Source: Sclerodactyla briareus
Lineage: Eukaryota > Echinodermata > Holothuroidea > Dendrochirotida > Sclerodactylidae
Length of the DNA stretch: 64,000 nucleotides
Reading direction: 5' to 3'
Assembly (NCBI GenBank): GCA_026419785.1
Contig: JAODTK010001155.1
Coordinates: 115,112 to 179,111 of the forward strand
Shown piece by piece: positions 11,592 to 24,146 of the stretch. Every line of letters starts with the position of its first letter. The first letter of the stretch is position 1. Position numbers and translations under genes: made by a program. Under the pieces are notes generated by a model, which had not been told where the DNA came from, searched no databases, and saw only the letters and a program-made list of their open reading frames with translations.

Positions 11592-12927
11592 AAAAGGTTC
11601 CCGGAATTAGTATGGGACCAACACTTGTGGACGAGTAATGAAACAGCTCATTGTGTTGTGGCTTTGGTAATTAAGAGCGGCATCCAGTGTTGGAGATGAA
11701 AGCCATTGAGTGGGCCGAGGTATGCTGGGTTTGGTATTAAGTTGTAACGTAAATTATCAAAAGCGATCCTACACTAAACAAAGTTGTGATATATTCAAAT
11801 GGCTGGCCACTGTTTCTAAAAGAAATTTCCTCTGACGACTATATCTAAATTGCCACATTCGCAAAACTGGGATATGACTGTATGAACATGTCATAAACAA
11901 TCCAGACCAGACCTTTTTTTTAGGAAAGATATGGGGTTCGCGACGAGACTTTATCTTGACCAGGAGTACGCTGGTGAGAATAGGTGCGATCAAAGCTCAT
12001 TCTAGAAGTATGCAAATTTTACAATGACAACGAAATAGTTGCCGACACACTTTTTCAAGTGAACTGCGCACAGCCCAGCTATAGGCCAATAAACAGGCTG
12101 ACATAATTGAAGTCGTGAATGAGCAACGACACCGATGAAGGTTTCTTCTTAAGTATGCTACACACCAAAAAAAGGTTTTGAGGTGAGAACTTATGAAATC
12201 ATGATTAGTGACACGTCTTCTATTCATCCGCACGGATTGCGTGAAACAGAGTAAGTTTCGCGAGCAATAACAATTGACTCAGATCAAGGCCACTTCAAGG
12301 TCATGGTATATTATACATTTCATTATGTATTGATATCTTTACAAAATCTGTTCAGATCAGAAATCGCTATGATGGAATATATTTGGGATATTGTTCATCA
12401 TATTTCAGCTATCGCATGGCTCAAAACTCAGAGACGTTCGTCAAACTATTGGGGTCCAGATTCAGTGTTGCCTTTGACTCGCCCTAGTGAATGAACTTCA
12501 ATCCTCATAGGCAAACTGGATACTTGGATGAGAGCTAATAATATTATTCGAATTCTCAGGGGTGGTTATTTGTAATAATTATTTGAATAGGGAACATCCA
12601 ATCACTCGAACGCTATGCGCCTCCCGTCGGGAGTCCATGGGACCGCGTAAGGTCCCCAGGCTTGTGTGGGTCAGGAGTCAAGTAATTCCGTGCATTCTGG
12701 AAGAACTTAAAAAACTCGCGCTACGCGCGAAAACGTTTTTGTCTGAGGTATCTTCATAAGTCATTACTGCGCAAAAGATGGAACAACCCAAAGTGTAATT
12801 ATTATCATTATCTTTTTCTCCTCACAACTCTCTCTCAGTTGGCTTGTGACCTCTCCTAGTTCCTCTCTATACCTCGGAATCCTACCGGGATTCTGGGAGG
12901 TTGAGTACACGTCTTAGTATGTGGGCA
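11592..12927. other. No supported gene; possible weak LINE ORF1 trace near 12600-12760
   Basis: Mostly featureless. The plus frame 12562-12759 contains RKVPRLVWVRSQ and a following helix, loosely recalling RNA-binding domains of LINE ORF1 proteins. The likeness is too weak for a call. Confidence 0.3.
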
Positions 12928-12980
12928 TATTATTATTATTATCATTATTATTATTAATAATAATAATCATAATAATAATA
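12928..12980. repeat. ATT/AAT inverted microsatellite
   Basis: About 26 bp of ATT units with one ATC is followed immediately by its near-exact reverse complement in AAT units with one ATC. The result is a palindrome able to form a hairpin. It may derive from two abutting LINE tails of the TTA type. Confidence 0.75.
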
Positions 12981-13009
12981 CACGATCTAGGCGAAAAAAG
13001 TGGGTATCA

Positions 13010-13195
13010 AACATTTGTGACGAAAGTGGTTGCAGTTGAGACAAAACTCGTGACATCCGTGCGATAGAGTGAGCTATAGTTGTGACAAAACTCGTGACAT
13101 ATCTCAAAAGCGGTCGATATTTGTGACGAAACTGGTGGCCTGTGACAGAAGTGGTTATTGCTATAGTGTGTTTTGTAAGTGGTTGCTACAACCGT
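13010..13195. repeat. Short imperfect tandem repeat around TTGTGACAAAACTCGTGACA
   Basis: Three or four diverged units of roughly 40-65 bp share a GTGACRAAACTSGTG core (near 13020, 13045, 13090 and 13125). The unit sequence is not one I know. Confidence 0.55.
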
Positions 13196-14099
13196 AGGCT
13201 TGCCTAGAAACATGTCAGGACAAGAATATGTTGTGCGCTATTTTTTTAAATCGCACAAATGTACTTTGCAAAACAATGTTATTCCAGCAGCGTATTATCA
13301 TAGTAACTCTCAGTGGAAAATAATGTATGGAAAAGTACCAGCACAAGATCAGTAGATAATCAGCATGTACCTGATCGATCATGCTTCCCATTATCCCCGC
13401 ACCTCGCGTAGATGCAGGTGGGTAGATGTTGGTTACCCCACATGCAATAGATTGTGCGAAGGCGACGAATACATCAATCATATCGGCACATCACTGGTTA
13501 GTCAGCTCCTGGGAGATGCTCCGTTACAGTCCAATAAAGACTCATTCTCTAGCTTCTACGTGTGATCATGTGTGTTACGTGCGTCAGTTCTGAAAAGTCA
13601 AAAGTCACGTTCGAATTCTTTGCAAAACTACTATGGAATATCCACAGTCAGACGGCATATACCGCTTCTTTCTTACTCAGTGTCTCAAAGCTGTGTTTCG
13701 TTTTAATTTTCGTTCAGTTTGCTGACTGGGGCATGATTTCGTACTTGCCGACTGTATATATGCTATGGTTACGTACCACCATCTCCCTTTGTGGACAACT
13801 CGAAACCCGTATGCGACTGCGTTACAAGGTGTAAAGGTGGACAGGGGAGAGCCAGCATTTGCAATTCCGGGCACCTTTCTTAGATTCGGAAAAAAAATCA
13901 CCATTCCTGCCCTGAATTGAAAGTTTTCTGTAACGCCGAAAGTTAGCTGGTACTTAAAAAACTTAAGAAATGAATAAGGAGCGCTTAACGGAATTAAAAG
14001 ATAAGAATGGGGGAAAACTTCCGATCGAAAAATGTCACAAATGTGGGCAAACATCAGCTCAATAACCAATAAAGGAGGAGCAAAGCGATCAGTAGACGA
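13196..14099. other. No supported gene; two weak coding-like traces on minus strand
   Basis: The minus frame 13481-13215 includes NIYPPASTRGAGIMGS followed by a GT dinucleotide, loosely like the YP..R.GxG motif of SLC22-type transporters. The minus frame around 13900-13690 (VPGIANAGSP, VVHKGRWWYV) also looks compositionally coding. Neither has a clear acceptor or a second exon nearby, so neither is called. Confidence 0.25.
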
Positions 14100-15130
14100 T
14101 TCCTTCTTTGCCAATGTCCTGAACACTGAGTATCTATGCACGCTTTGACATGATGAACAACACCGATTCAATCCCAAGAGACCCGACATACGCCGGAGCG
14201 CCGCCGTTGAACATCACCGAAAAGTCGGTACGGCGTGAATTCTCGCGTTTGAATAATCGGAGCTTCAGGACCAAATAAGGTATCGCAAAGGCTGCTACAG
14301 AATTGTGCATTGACCTGGCCGGGGTTTTGCACGCGCATCTTCATCAGTCTTTGGAGCTGAGAGAAGTACCAATGCTATTCACGGAAGCTATCATCATACC
14401 ACCTCCAAAAAAAACGTCATAAGATGTCTGAATAGCTATCGTCTCATTGCCCTAACCTCAGTGGCAATGAAGGTTCTAGGAAGATTTGTTGCGTCATACA
14501 TGAAGTCTATCTATCATACCTGCCGGATTCGGCTGCTTCCAATTTGCCTACCGAGCAAACCCGATCTGTGGAGGATGCCACCTCTATATGGCTCCACGAA
14601 ACCTTGTCTCACCTGGAGGAAAAATGTTCTTACGCACGACGTGTTCTTTTTGTAGACTACAGCTCTGCGCCTAACACAATTGTTCCCGCCAAGTTGTACG
14701 ACAAGCTGATAAGTCACCTCCAGCTCCCAAGCTCCATCTGTTGCTGGATTCGTGACTTCCCCCTCTCTCGGAAGCAGACGGTAAAGGTCGGCGACAGCTA
14801 CTCAGGCCTACATACTCTGAGCACCGTACCCCCCCCCCCCTCTCAGGGATTTGTCCTCACGCCCCTTTTGTATTCACTCGTCACCTATGACCTGTCGTCA
14901 CCTTAACACCCTGGCTCGTGAATGATAAGAGTAGCATGACGACACTACTCTAACGGGATTGATCATCAATAATGATGAAAAAGGCTGCCGAGAGGAAGTG
15001 TCGCATTTGATAAAACGAACCTTCATGTGGAAAAAACAAAGGAATTATTGTTGATTGCAGACGATCGAAGAACGTCACAGAACCTCTTCCATTAATTGGT
15101 GCAATAGTGGAACAAGTTCTTTTTTTTTTT
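14100..15130 (+). pseudogene. LINE reverse-transcriptase remnant, same clade as 1-2058
   Basis: Broken plus-strand frames show consecutive RT blocks: LNITEKSVRREFSRLNN (about 14205-14255), LREVPMLFTEAIIIPPPKK (about 14355-14410), NSYRLIALTSVAMKVLGRF (about 14430-14490), TEQTRSVEDATSIW (about 14545-14590), RRVLFVDYSSAPNTIVPA (about 14635-14690) and QGFVLTPLLYSL (about 14845-14880). The catalytic aspartates expected near 14920 are disrupted, and a KTKELIVDCRR-like segment lies around 15040-15070. The DYSSA block keeps one catalytic Asp. A run of ten or more C around 14830 lies where the PQG motif is expected. The remnant lacks endonuclease and tail. Confidence 0.78.
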
Positions 15131-16059
15131 TTTAATTTCTCGGCATTCACATTATGACCAGTCTTACAGGGAATATGAACAACAGCTGTCTAACGAATTG
15201 AAAAAAGGGCGCTAGAGTCATATGGGGTTAGTAAGCATATTCTTGTCAATTATTATCGTGCGATCATAGAAATTGTCTTATCTACAAATATACTAGTTTA
15301 GCTTACCCGTGTAGCTCAAATTGACCTATGAACAGATAGTCTATCGTTCTCCAAGCAATCGTTTTCTGTCTACTCTTTGTACCTGACCTGTAACTTACCA
15401 TTGCCACGTCATTCAAAACTGATTGAGGCCCGAAAGCTTGTCTTCCCAAGATAATCACCGATCAATGTACGTTCAGAACAAATGTATGTGTATGTAACCT
15501 ACTTTAGGGTAATGGCATCAATCGTTAAACAGGTGACTGTTGTAGCTTTTGCTGCTCAATCAGGAAGTGAAGGGATGGCAGACTGATTCCTATTTGAGAT
15601 CGAATGATCGAAAACTCAACCAGGAAGTGACGAGAACCTGGATTCAAAAAGCATATTAAAAGCTAGTATATTGCACGAATTCCCACTTTTGCCCGAATTT
15701 TCTATCGAGCGTCCAAAATGGTAAGTGCAAACATGTTAACCTGCTCACGCGAATAAGTGATGATACTTAAATAAGGTACATAAAAGCTGCAGTTAAATTT
15801 CGAGGCAAACATACAGCATTTACAGTGTAGTCTATCGGCGGCCTTTACAGTGCCCCCCTCCCCCAATTTCTAACGTAAATTGAGATAATCCAAAATGGCA
15901 ACATGCTAGAACCTTCAAATTTGAGGTGTAGGGTTTTGATATGCATTCCCTCTCTTCCCCTGTGTTAGTTTAAAGCAAATTTGTTACATGGCCATGGCCT
16001 TTCATAGCCAATAATGGTTCTAATTATAGTTTGAATCGGATCTCTCGGCAGATGAAGCT
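15131..16059. other. No recognised feature
   Basis: Only short chance frames. CAGGAAGTGA-like words recur at about 15569 and 15619 without clear repeat structure. Confidence 0.55.
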
Positions 16060-16343
16060 GTTGTGCTCAGTGCCGTACCAACGGGGGGAGGGGGGGGGGT
16101 CATAACCCCCTCGGACCCAGTGATCAATGAATTTTAAAACAAAATAGAGGTTTGCAGCTGTATTTAGCAATTTTTCAGCGCATATGTCTCGGCCCATAAT
16201 TTGTACTTGATTGCCAATAGGGAGGGTGAGACCATTTATGAAAGCGCACTTCCTTGGATTCCGGCCTCAACCCCTCCCCCCCCCTTTAAACCCCCCCCCC
16301 CCCCCCTTTAAAACAGATCTCTCGGTACGCGCCTGGCTGTGCT
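16060..16343. mobile_element. hAT-like MITE with 8-bp target-site duplication
   Basis: A 268-bp element (16068-16335) is bounded by imperfect terminal inverted repeats. The left is CAGTGCCGTACC (16068-16079); the right, on the reverse strand, is CAGGCGCGTACC (16335-16324). The flanking octamers are GTTGTGCT (16060-16067) and GCTGTGCT (16336-16343), identical at 7 of 8 positions. An 8-bp duplication with CAG-starting termini is characteristic of hAT transposons. The interior has long G runs near the left end and long C runs near the right end (16267-16307), so the single strand could fold on itself. It encodes no transposase and must have been mobilised in trans. Confidence 0.72.
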
Positions 16344-19300
16344 GGCTCTCTCCTGCTTCTTCTTAGCGCATTTTCTTGATAGATTTCCCTTGTATGATAC
16401 CCCGCTGACAGTGTCAGGCCGGAGGAGTTGGTCATCAGTGGATCAATGATGGTTAAAGTCATGCTTCCAAAGATTGGACCATTTCTCTCCACAATCGGAA
16501 GAAGGGTATTACATGAATTTGAGCAGTCCTCGTAACCTTGTGACGCTAGTGTACGTGTGTACCTCCAGTTCAGGTCAGCATGTCTAATGCCACAGGTGAA
16601 GCCCAAAAAATACACTACTTCTCCCAAGAAAATCTCCCTAATGCATTGATGAACATAGCAGCGAACATTGTATAAACAACTCAAATGTAACTTGAGAAAT
16701 TAAAATTAAAGTAGCACGAGAGACAAATAGACGAGTGGCTATTCTCCCACAAGACTAACTTCATGAACACATGTTCGGGTGCCCGACAACTGTCCCACGA
16801 ATATCCACGCCCTACATGACAACCAAGAAAAAAATTAAACACACGATGCATCAAAGTCAACATAAAACAATGTGAATCGAAACAGGAACGTTGTAATCGA
16901 CTAAGTGACAGTGAACGCAGCCCTTCGAGATGAGCGGCAAAATATATTGCTGACAGATGCCGACAAGAGTACTCTATTCTATTAGTGTCTTCTAAGTACC
17001 ATGTCCTTTTGAGCTAAGGAATTCCAATCGCAGTACAGACGCAGTACACTCACAATTTGTGTTTTTTCTTCCCTGCAAAGACATATTGAGGCCTATCTTT
17101 CACACACCTATTTTGAGTAACGTTAAACACAATTGAAGTTAGACACTTGAAGCTTCACAATTGGCCCAACCGCCAATAATAAATGGTATATATAACGGTG
17201 TAGGCCGCACTGTTGGATGATCATCGGCATACTTAGAATTAGGTGACTAGTTCCGTCGATGGAATGAAGCGGCGTCCTCGAAATCGTATAACCATAGAAT
17301 GTCGTCTACGTCTGGCTTTTTTTCAATTCATCCATGGCGTGAAGCTCTGTCTATTCAAGTGAAAGGGTTAACAATCTCATTTCTGTGCTTCCGGTTCATT
17401 GGCCTTTTCCAGTAGTAGGGCGCTGGGGTATCGCTCCAAGATTATGTAGAATACCACACTCCCCGACATAGAGCCTACACTTGATAGTGTTTTTAAACTA
17501 TTTTTTAAAATCTAAATACCGACGTGACCTATGGTGTGTAGGTTCGGAGTTTCAATCCACCTAATTATAACCGGAAAAACTTAGATGCGATCAAACGACA
17601 ATTCTTGAGAATTATGTTATTGTCAGTGTGCAACCTTGCATGGCAGAATGTGATGCTACATCGGCGTCATTACGCATTCTCCACTGTGTAAGATCGTAGA
17701 TCGTAATTGTGGAAAATGCTCTCAGATATATATAGACCTAAAAAGGCTTTAAATTCACTTTTTATATTTGGGTATAGTTAGAAGAATTAAGGCCTACAAT
17801 ATACCGGAAATTCTTTCGTCTCCCTGTAGGCCTACGCAATGACGACCAGTACATTATCCAGGGTCAAACGACAACTGCAATCGTGTGATCTTCTGATTAC
17901 AATCCTCCGATTATCACCGCCTAAATCCAGAGTACGACTGTTTACTCAAAAGGAGTGTCCAATCCCGTCCAAACACCAGAAACAGGACCTGGCATCTTGA
18001 GGAGGACTAACTGTAGTTATTCTCTCTATTACAAAAAATGCCTCAAATAAATGTCGAATGAAATAATTTTACTTTATCTCTAGTGTATTAGTTCACGTCT
18101 TGTGTATCCTTACTTTCTAAAGAGCTCGAAATTCCTCGGTAATTTCCCTTAATATTGAAGCGCGTTTCCGGCACTCGGTGCGGTCGACGGGCGGATAAAA
18201 TCGGTCACCATAACTTCCTATAGAAGTAGACCCGATTTCCATGTGCACGCGGACTCGGACTCCCGCGGGCGGGCGTTTCTTCTTCGAATCGTTCTTGTAG
18301 ATTTTACCCTGCCCTCCCGCAATGCCGCGTGACGACTGAATAGTTCCACATTTTCCGATGAAATCCTGCTACTCCGGGGATTGGCCCTCTTGTTGACTGT
18401 TCTATTCATCTTGAAAAGACGATCCAGTTATCACAAAAACGACCCAAAAGTCAAAAGGTCAAATTAGTAAGTCATCATAAGCCTTATTCGCATACGGATA
18501 GCTTGGGGTTAGTAGAATGACTCTAACATTCTTCAATTCCATCTATAGTATCATTCGTATTTCAGTTTATTTTTACGAACAGGCTGTTAGTCTTTTTCTT
18601 CTTCAATCTCGATCCGGTGAGCGCTGTGACCTAACTGTTTCCTGCTAGCTTGTTCCCGCGCTGATGGTAGACGCTGACAATTTATCTTTGAAGGTCTTCT
18701 AAATGGCCAGAGAACACTTATTCAGAGCAAGGAAAACATCAATTCTTAACCAAACAAACTCAAGACATCACGACATTGTTAGATGCATACATAACATAGT
18801 TGCAGATGCCCTTTAAACTGTGTATAAAGGAATTGCATACCTCGTCAAATATGGTTACTTTTCTGATCATATTAGCTTGGGCGCGGTCTGACCGACTGCG
18901 GTATTGCTTCTTGTATTAGGATCAGGAATGAAGTAATACATTATTACTAGGACTTCAACGTGTCTTTATATCATACTTAAGCTTTTCACGTTCCCTATAT
19001 ATATTACATTCTCAACCCATCCATGTGTTCTCTTTGGTCTTGGTCTCAATCCTTTCTTCTTTGTTTGGATTTTTGTTCCGAGTATGCCTGTGTAGTGTGT
19101 TTACCCGGCGGCTTGAAATCGGTAAACTCGAATTTGCTGGCATCACATTTGGTCCGTCAAATGTGTAGATGATCCCGATCCTTCCTTTTATTTCGTTCGC
19201 CTGTCAGATCACCAAAGTCAGTCAGAGGCCGATATCGAAATATTCGAAGATAACAATAACTTCTAGAGACACAGTCACCCATGGCTGATCTATTGGAACT

Positions 19301-19353
19301 AGAACAGGTGTAAGTTGGGTGTGGTATAGTATTTTCAAAGATAACGCAAAGTA
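16344..19353. other. No supported gene
   Basis: I find no coding exon I can defend. The minus frame 16684-16286 holds a coding-like stretch (HADLNWRYTRTLASQGYEDC) preceded by an AG, but its lower end runs into the MITE. A locally GC- and CpG-rich patch at 18150-18320 overlaps a 63-codon minus frame (18409-18218) starting MNRTVNKRANPRSS; I do not recognise it. Confidence 0.5.
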
Positions 19354-19380
19354 AGGTCAGCAAAGGTCACTCAGAGGTCA
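19354..19380 (+). promoter_or_regulatory. Three AGGTCA half-sites (DR4 then DR5)
   Basis: AGGTCA occurs at 19354-19359, 19364-19369 and 19375-19380, with spacers of 4 and 5 bases. DR4 and DR5 are the classic spacings for thyroid-hormone-type and retinoic-acid-type receptor dimers with RXR. A further AAGGTCAAGGTCAAG lies near 19674. There is no gene nearby and no evidence of function. The same word also forms part of the GACC element, so this may be repeat-derived. Confidence 0.35.
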
Positions 19381-21151
19381 AACCTATTTAAAAATAGCTT
19401 CCTCGCAACAAACTTGAAAACAAAAGGTCGGACAGGTTGAGTTTTTTTTTACGATCGAATGACCTTTTCCGGTTTTGCGCCGAATTGAGTCGCCACTTCC
19501 AGTTCTCGAACACTACCTTCGTTATACACTATGATGGTTTGACCCCGTGTGACCTCCTGCGAGATTATTGAGGTAAAAGTTATTTCTGCATAATTAGCTC
19601 ATGGTATTCAGAGAGTGGGATGGTGCTCTCCGAAACCAGCTGAGCAAACTACATATGATGATGAAGTTCAAAAGGTCAAGGTCAAGTTCAAAACCGCGTG
19701 ACTGACTCCAGGTGATATAGGTAGGTGAGCTTCGTCTATCCGACATGCTCACTGATCAACATCCGCCACGTATCACGATCGATCTTGCGCAAGGTTTATT
19801 GCTGCTCAAAAACTGTTAATGTTGATGTCCCTGAATTGCGATTTGTTCTTTCCAGAGCAAAGTAGTCAAGGTTCTCCACTGGCTTGTATAAAGAGGTGAT
19901 ATGAGGTTGATATTTGAGCAAAAAGAACACAAGAATAATAAGTGATAATATTTGCACGTGTGTGCTTAAACAGAAACAACTGCTCGCTTCAATCGGACAT
20001 TGGTTCTCAAGTTCAAGGGGTTTCAACTCAGCTTTATTACCCTCCCCGCAATAGCATCTGGTACGTGTCACGACCACTTAACGGTTTTAAGGGTCTATCA
20101 GCGATATGCGAGTTTTAAAAAAACCCAATGTGTATTGTAATTGCCAGAGCGTGTGTGCCTTACAGAAATAACAGATAATCACGGGCATACAGTCAGTTCA
20201 TGTTGCAAGGGGTCTTGTTGTTCAACTTAAGTTAGTTGACATAGAGAAATGGCATAAATCTGTTGGACAGCAATTAGGCTTTGTGACCTATTTGACATAT
20301 TGCGAGTTTTTTTTCAATATGTTTGAAAAAATTGTGTGTTGCCGTTAGAAACTTCATACCATTTGGAGATTATGTGTGTAGCCTAGGGAGACCCTAAATT
20401 AACAGTGATACCTAGCCATAGACTCCACATGTAGGCCAACGGCGTGCTTCCCAGTATGTCTGTAGAGGACGTTGCCCCACTCCCCTCCCGCTCTCGCCTC
20501 AACAATTGATAGAACTGCTATTCTTCTTAAGTGTTGAAAAGTTAGCGCGTCTCCATTCAGACTAATCGATTTTAAGTATTTGACCCCCTCCCTCCCCCTC
20601 TCCAACGAGAGAACTAGTGCCACTCGGATAACCAAAAAAAAAAAACAGTGTAACTCCTCATCCGTGATGCGCATCCCAGGAAAGTCGCACAGACACCCCC
20701 ACCCCCACCCTGTCTCTCTGCCAAACCGGAGCTTAACGGCATCAAACATGGGCGACTACCAAAATCTAATGAAGTCTGATGAATTCCCGAGTAGAACTGC
20801 CATCAACGCATCACAACAGCACTACGTCGCCCTTAATGGCTAGAAATCTCGACTATACACAAAAGGGCGAGTATGTCGCGAAATTTTCCAACGAATGCTG
20901 CCCAACATTCATGTTGTGTGCATTTCCGGCGCGTGTTATTTATGAATGTGGATAGGCCGTGTTCGGCAACGTGCGACATTACCGGCCGAACAAACTGTGT
21001 ACGAATGGCTTACGGCTCAATTGACGGGAAGCCGTCTTTTCAGAGGGCATTTTTTCGACATCCGCCTCCTTCGCAAAACGTTCGTGTGCGTCGTGAAAGC
21101 GGCCCTTCAAGAGGTTTGCACTCTTCATAGTTGGTTCCTTCCACCCCATTT
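19381..21151. other. No recognised feature
   Basis: Short chance frames only. The segment 20870-21130 is open in more than one frame just before the satellite and contributes the first part of its 741-codon open frame, but no domain is visible. Confidence 0.5.
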
Positions 21152-24146
21152 CAACAGACATACATACCCATGTGTACATGTCTACATGCCTGTCTGGGGA
21201 GTATCAACAGACATACATACCAATGTGTACATGTCTACATGCCGTCTGGGGAGTATCTTCAACAGACATACATACCCAAAATGTACATGTCTACATGCAT
21301 GTCTGGGGAGTATCTTCACAGACATACATACCCATGTGTACATGTCTTACATGCCTGTCTGGGGAGTATCTTCAACAGACATACATACCCAAAATGTACA
21401 TGTCTACATGCCTGTCTGGGGAGTAGCTTCAACAGACATACAAACCAATGTGTACATGTCTACATGCCTGTCTGGGGAGTATCTTCAACAGACTACATAC
21501 CCAATGTGTGCATGTCTACATGCCTGTTGGGGAGTATCTTCAACAGACATACATACCCAAAATGTACATGTCTGTATGCCGTCTGGAGAGTATCTTCACA
21601 GACATACATACCCATGTGTACATGTCTACAGCCTGTCTGGGGAGAATCTTCAACAGACATACTACCCAATATGTACATGTCTGTATGCCTGTCTTGAGAG
21701 TATCTTCAACAGACCATACATACCCAATGTTACTGTCTACATGCCTGTCCTGGGGAGTAGCTTCAACAGACATACTACCCAATGTGTACATGTCTGTATG
21801 CCTGTCTGGAGAGTATCTTCAACAGACATACATCCCAATGTGTACATGTCTACATGCCTGTCTGGGGAGTATCTTCAACAGACCATACATACCCAATGTG
21901 TACATGTCTACATGCCGTCTGGGGAGTATCTTCAACAGACATACTACCCAATGTGTACATGTCTACATGCCTGTTTTGGGAGTATCTTCAACAGACCATA
22001 CATACCCAATGTGTACATTCTACATGCCTGTCTGGGGAGTATCTCAACAGACTACATCCCAATGTGTACATGTCTACAATGCCTGTTTGGGGAGTATCTT
22101 CAACATACATACATACCCATGTGTACATGTCTACATGCCTGTCTGGGGAGTATCTTCAACAGACATACATACCCATGTTACATGTCTACATGCATGTCTG
22201 GGAGTATCTTCAACAGACATACAAACCAATGTGTACATGTTACATGCCTGTCTGGGGAGTATCTTCAACAGACATACATACCCAAAATGTACATGTCTAC
22301 ATGCCTGTCTGGGGAGGATCTTCAACAGACATACATACCCAATGTGACATGTCTACATGCCTGTCTGGGGGGTATCTTCAACAGACATACATACCAATGT
22401 GTACATGTCTACATGCCTGTCTGGGGAGTATCTTCAACAGACATACATACCCAATGTGTAAATGTCCTACATGCATGTCTGGGGAGTATCTTCAACAGAC
22501 ATACCTACCCAATGTGTACATGTCTACAGCCTGTCTGGGGAGTATTTCAACAGACATACATACCCAATGTGTGCATGTCTACATGCCTGTTTGGGGAGTA
22601 TCTTCAACAGACATACATCCCAATGTGTACATGTCCTACATGCCTGTCTGGAGAGTATCTTCAACAGACATACAAACCAATGTGTACATGTCTACATGCA
22701 TGTCTGGGAGTATCATCAACAGACATACATACCCAAAATGTACATGTCTGTATGCCTGTCTGGAGAGTATCTTCAACAGACATACATACCCAATGTGTAC
22801 AGTCTACATGCCGGTCTGGGGAGTATTTCAACAGACATACATACCAAATGTGTACATGTCTGTATGCCTGTCTGGAGAGTATCTTCAACAGACATACAAC
22901 CCAATGTGTACATGTCTACATGCCTGTCTGGGGAGTATCTTCAACAGACATACATACCCAATATGTACATGTCTGTATGCCTGTCTGCCTGTCTGGAGAG
23001 TATCTTCAACAGACATACAAACCCAATGTGTACATGTCTAATGCCTGTCTGGGGAGGATCTTCAACAGACATACATCCCAATGTGTACATGTCTACATGC
23101 TGTCTGGGGAGTATCTTCAACAGACCATACATACCCAATGTGTACATGTCTACATGCTGTCTGGGGAGTAGCTTCAACAGACATACATACCAAATGTGTA
23201 CATGTCTACATGCCTGTCTGGGGAGTATCTTCAACAGACATACATACCCAAAATGTACATGTCTACATGCCTTGTCTGGGGAGTATCTTCAAAAGACATT
23301 ACATACCCAATGTGTACATGTCTACATGCCTGCCTGGGGAGTATCTTCAACAGACATACATACCCAATGTGTGCATGTCTACATGCCTGTCTGGGGAGTA
23401 TATTCAACAGACATACATACCCAATGTGTACATGTCTGTATGCCTGTCTGGAGAGTATCTTCAACAGACATAATACCCATGTGTACATGTTCTACATGCC
23501 TGTCTGGGGGGTATCTTCAACAGACATACTACCCAATGTGTACATGTCTGTATGCCTGTCTGGAGAGTATCTTCAACAGACATTACATACCCAATGTGTT
23601 ACATGTCTACATGCATGTCTGGGGAGTATCTTCAACAGACATACTACCCAATATGTACATGTCTGTATGCCGTCTGGAGAGTATCTTCAACAGACATACA
23701 AACCAATGTGTACATGTCTACATGCCTGTTGGGGAGTATCTTCACAGACATACATACCAAATGTGTACATGTCTACATGCCTGTCTGGGGAGTAGTAGTA
23801 TCTTCAACAGACATACCTACCCAATGTGTTACATGTCTACATGCATGTCTGGGGAGTATCTTCAACAGACATACATACCCAATGTGTACATGTTACATGC
23901 CTGTCTGGGGAGTATCTTCAACAGACATACATACCCATGTGTACATGTCTTACATGCCTGTCTGGGGAGTATCTTCAAAAGACATAACATACCCAATGTG
24001 TACATGTCTTACATGCCTGTCTGGGGAGTATCTTCAACAGACATACCTACCCAATGTGTACATGTCTACATGCCTGTCTGGGGAGTACTTCAACAGACAT
24101 ACTACCCAATGTGTACATGTCTTACATGCCTGTCTGGGGAGTATAT
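21152..24146. repeat. 57-bp satellite array, about 52 copies
   Basis: The monomer runs from ACAGACATACATACCCAATG through a palindromic ACATGT word and GCCTGTCTGGGGAG to TATCTTCA, 57 bp in all. Two monomer types are interspersed: one with CTACATGCC and GGGGAG, one with CTGTATGCC and GGAGAG. A second variable site is CCAATGTGTAC versus CCAAAATGTAC. Because 57 is divisible by three and the monomer has no stop in any plus frame, frames of up to 741 codons (20946-23171) appear, made of 19-residue Cys/His/Thr-rich repeats. Single-base indels move the frame repeatedly and all three frames stay open, so this is non-coding satellite DNA. Confidence 0.93.

Noticed and set aside
12562-12759. LINE ORF1 RNA-binding domain
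   Set aside because: Only a short PRLVWVR-like resemblance; no coiled coil or zinc knuckle nearby.
16286-16684. 132-codon minus-strand host exon
   Set aside because: Its 3' part runs into the MITE and its G-run; the remaining part matches no family I know, with only a generic AG before it.
18218-18409. First exon with CpG island
   Set aside because: The patch is about 170 bp, and the 63-codon frame has no recognisable domain or downstream exon.
20946-23171. 741-codon open frame, apparent Cys/His/Thr-rich repeat protein
   Set aside because: It is a translation of a 57-bp satellite. All three forward frames are open and one-base indels shift between them, so the frame is not constrained.
21152-24146. 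p53-like response elements in the satellite (GTACATGTCT, CTACATGCCT)
   Set aside because: The CATG cores are 8 bases apart rather than 10 and the flanking purine/pyrimidine positions do not fit a full site.
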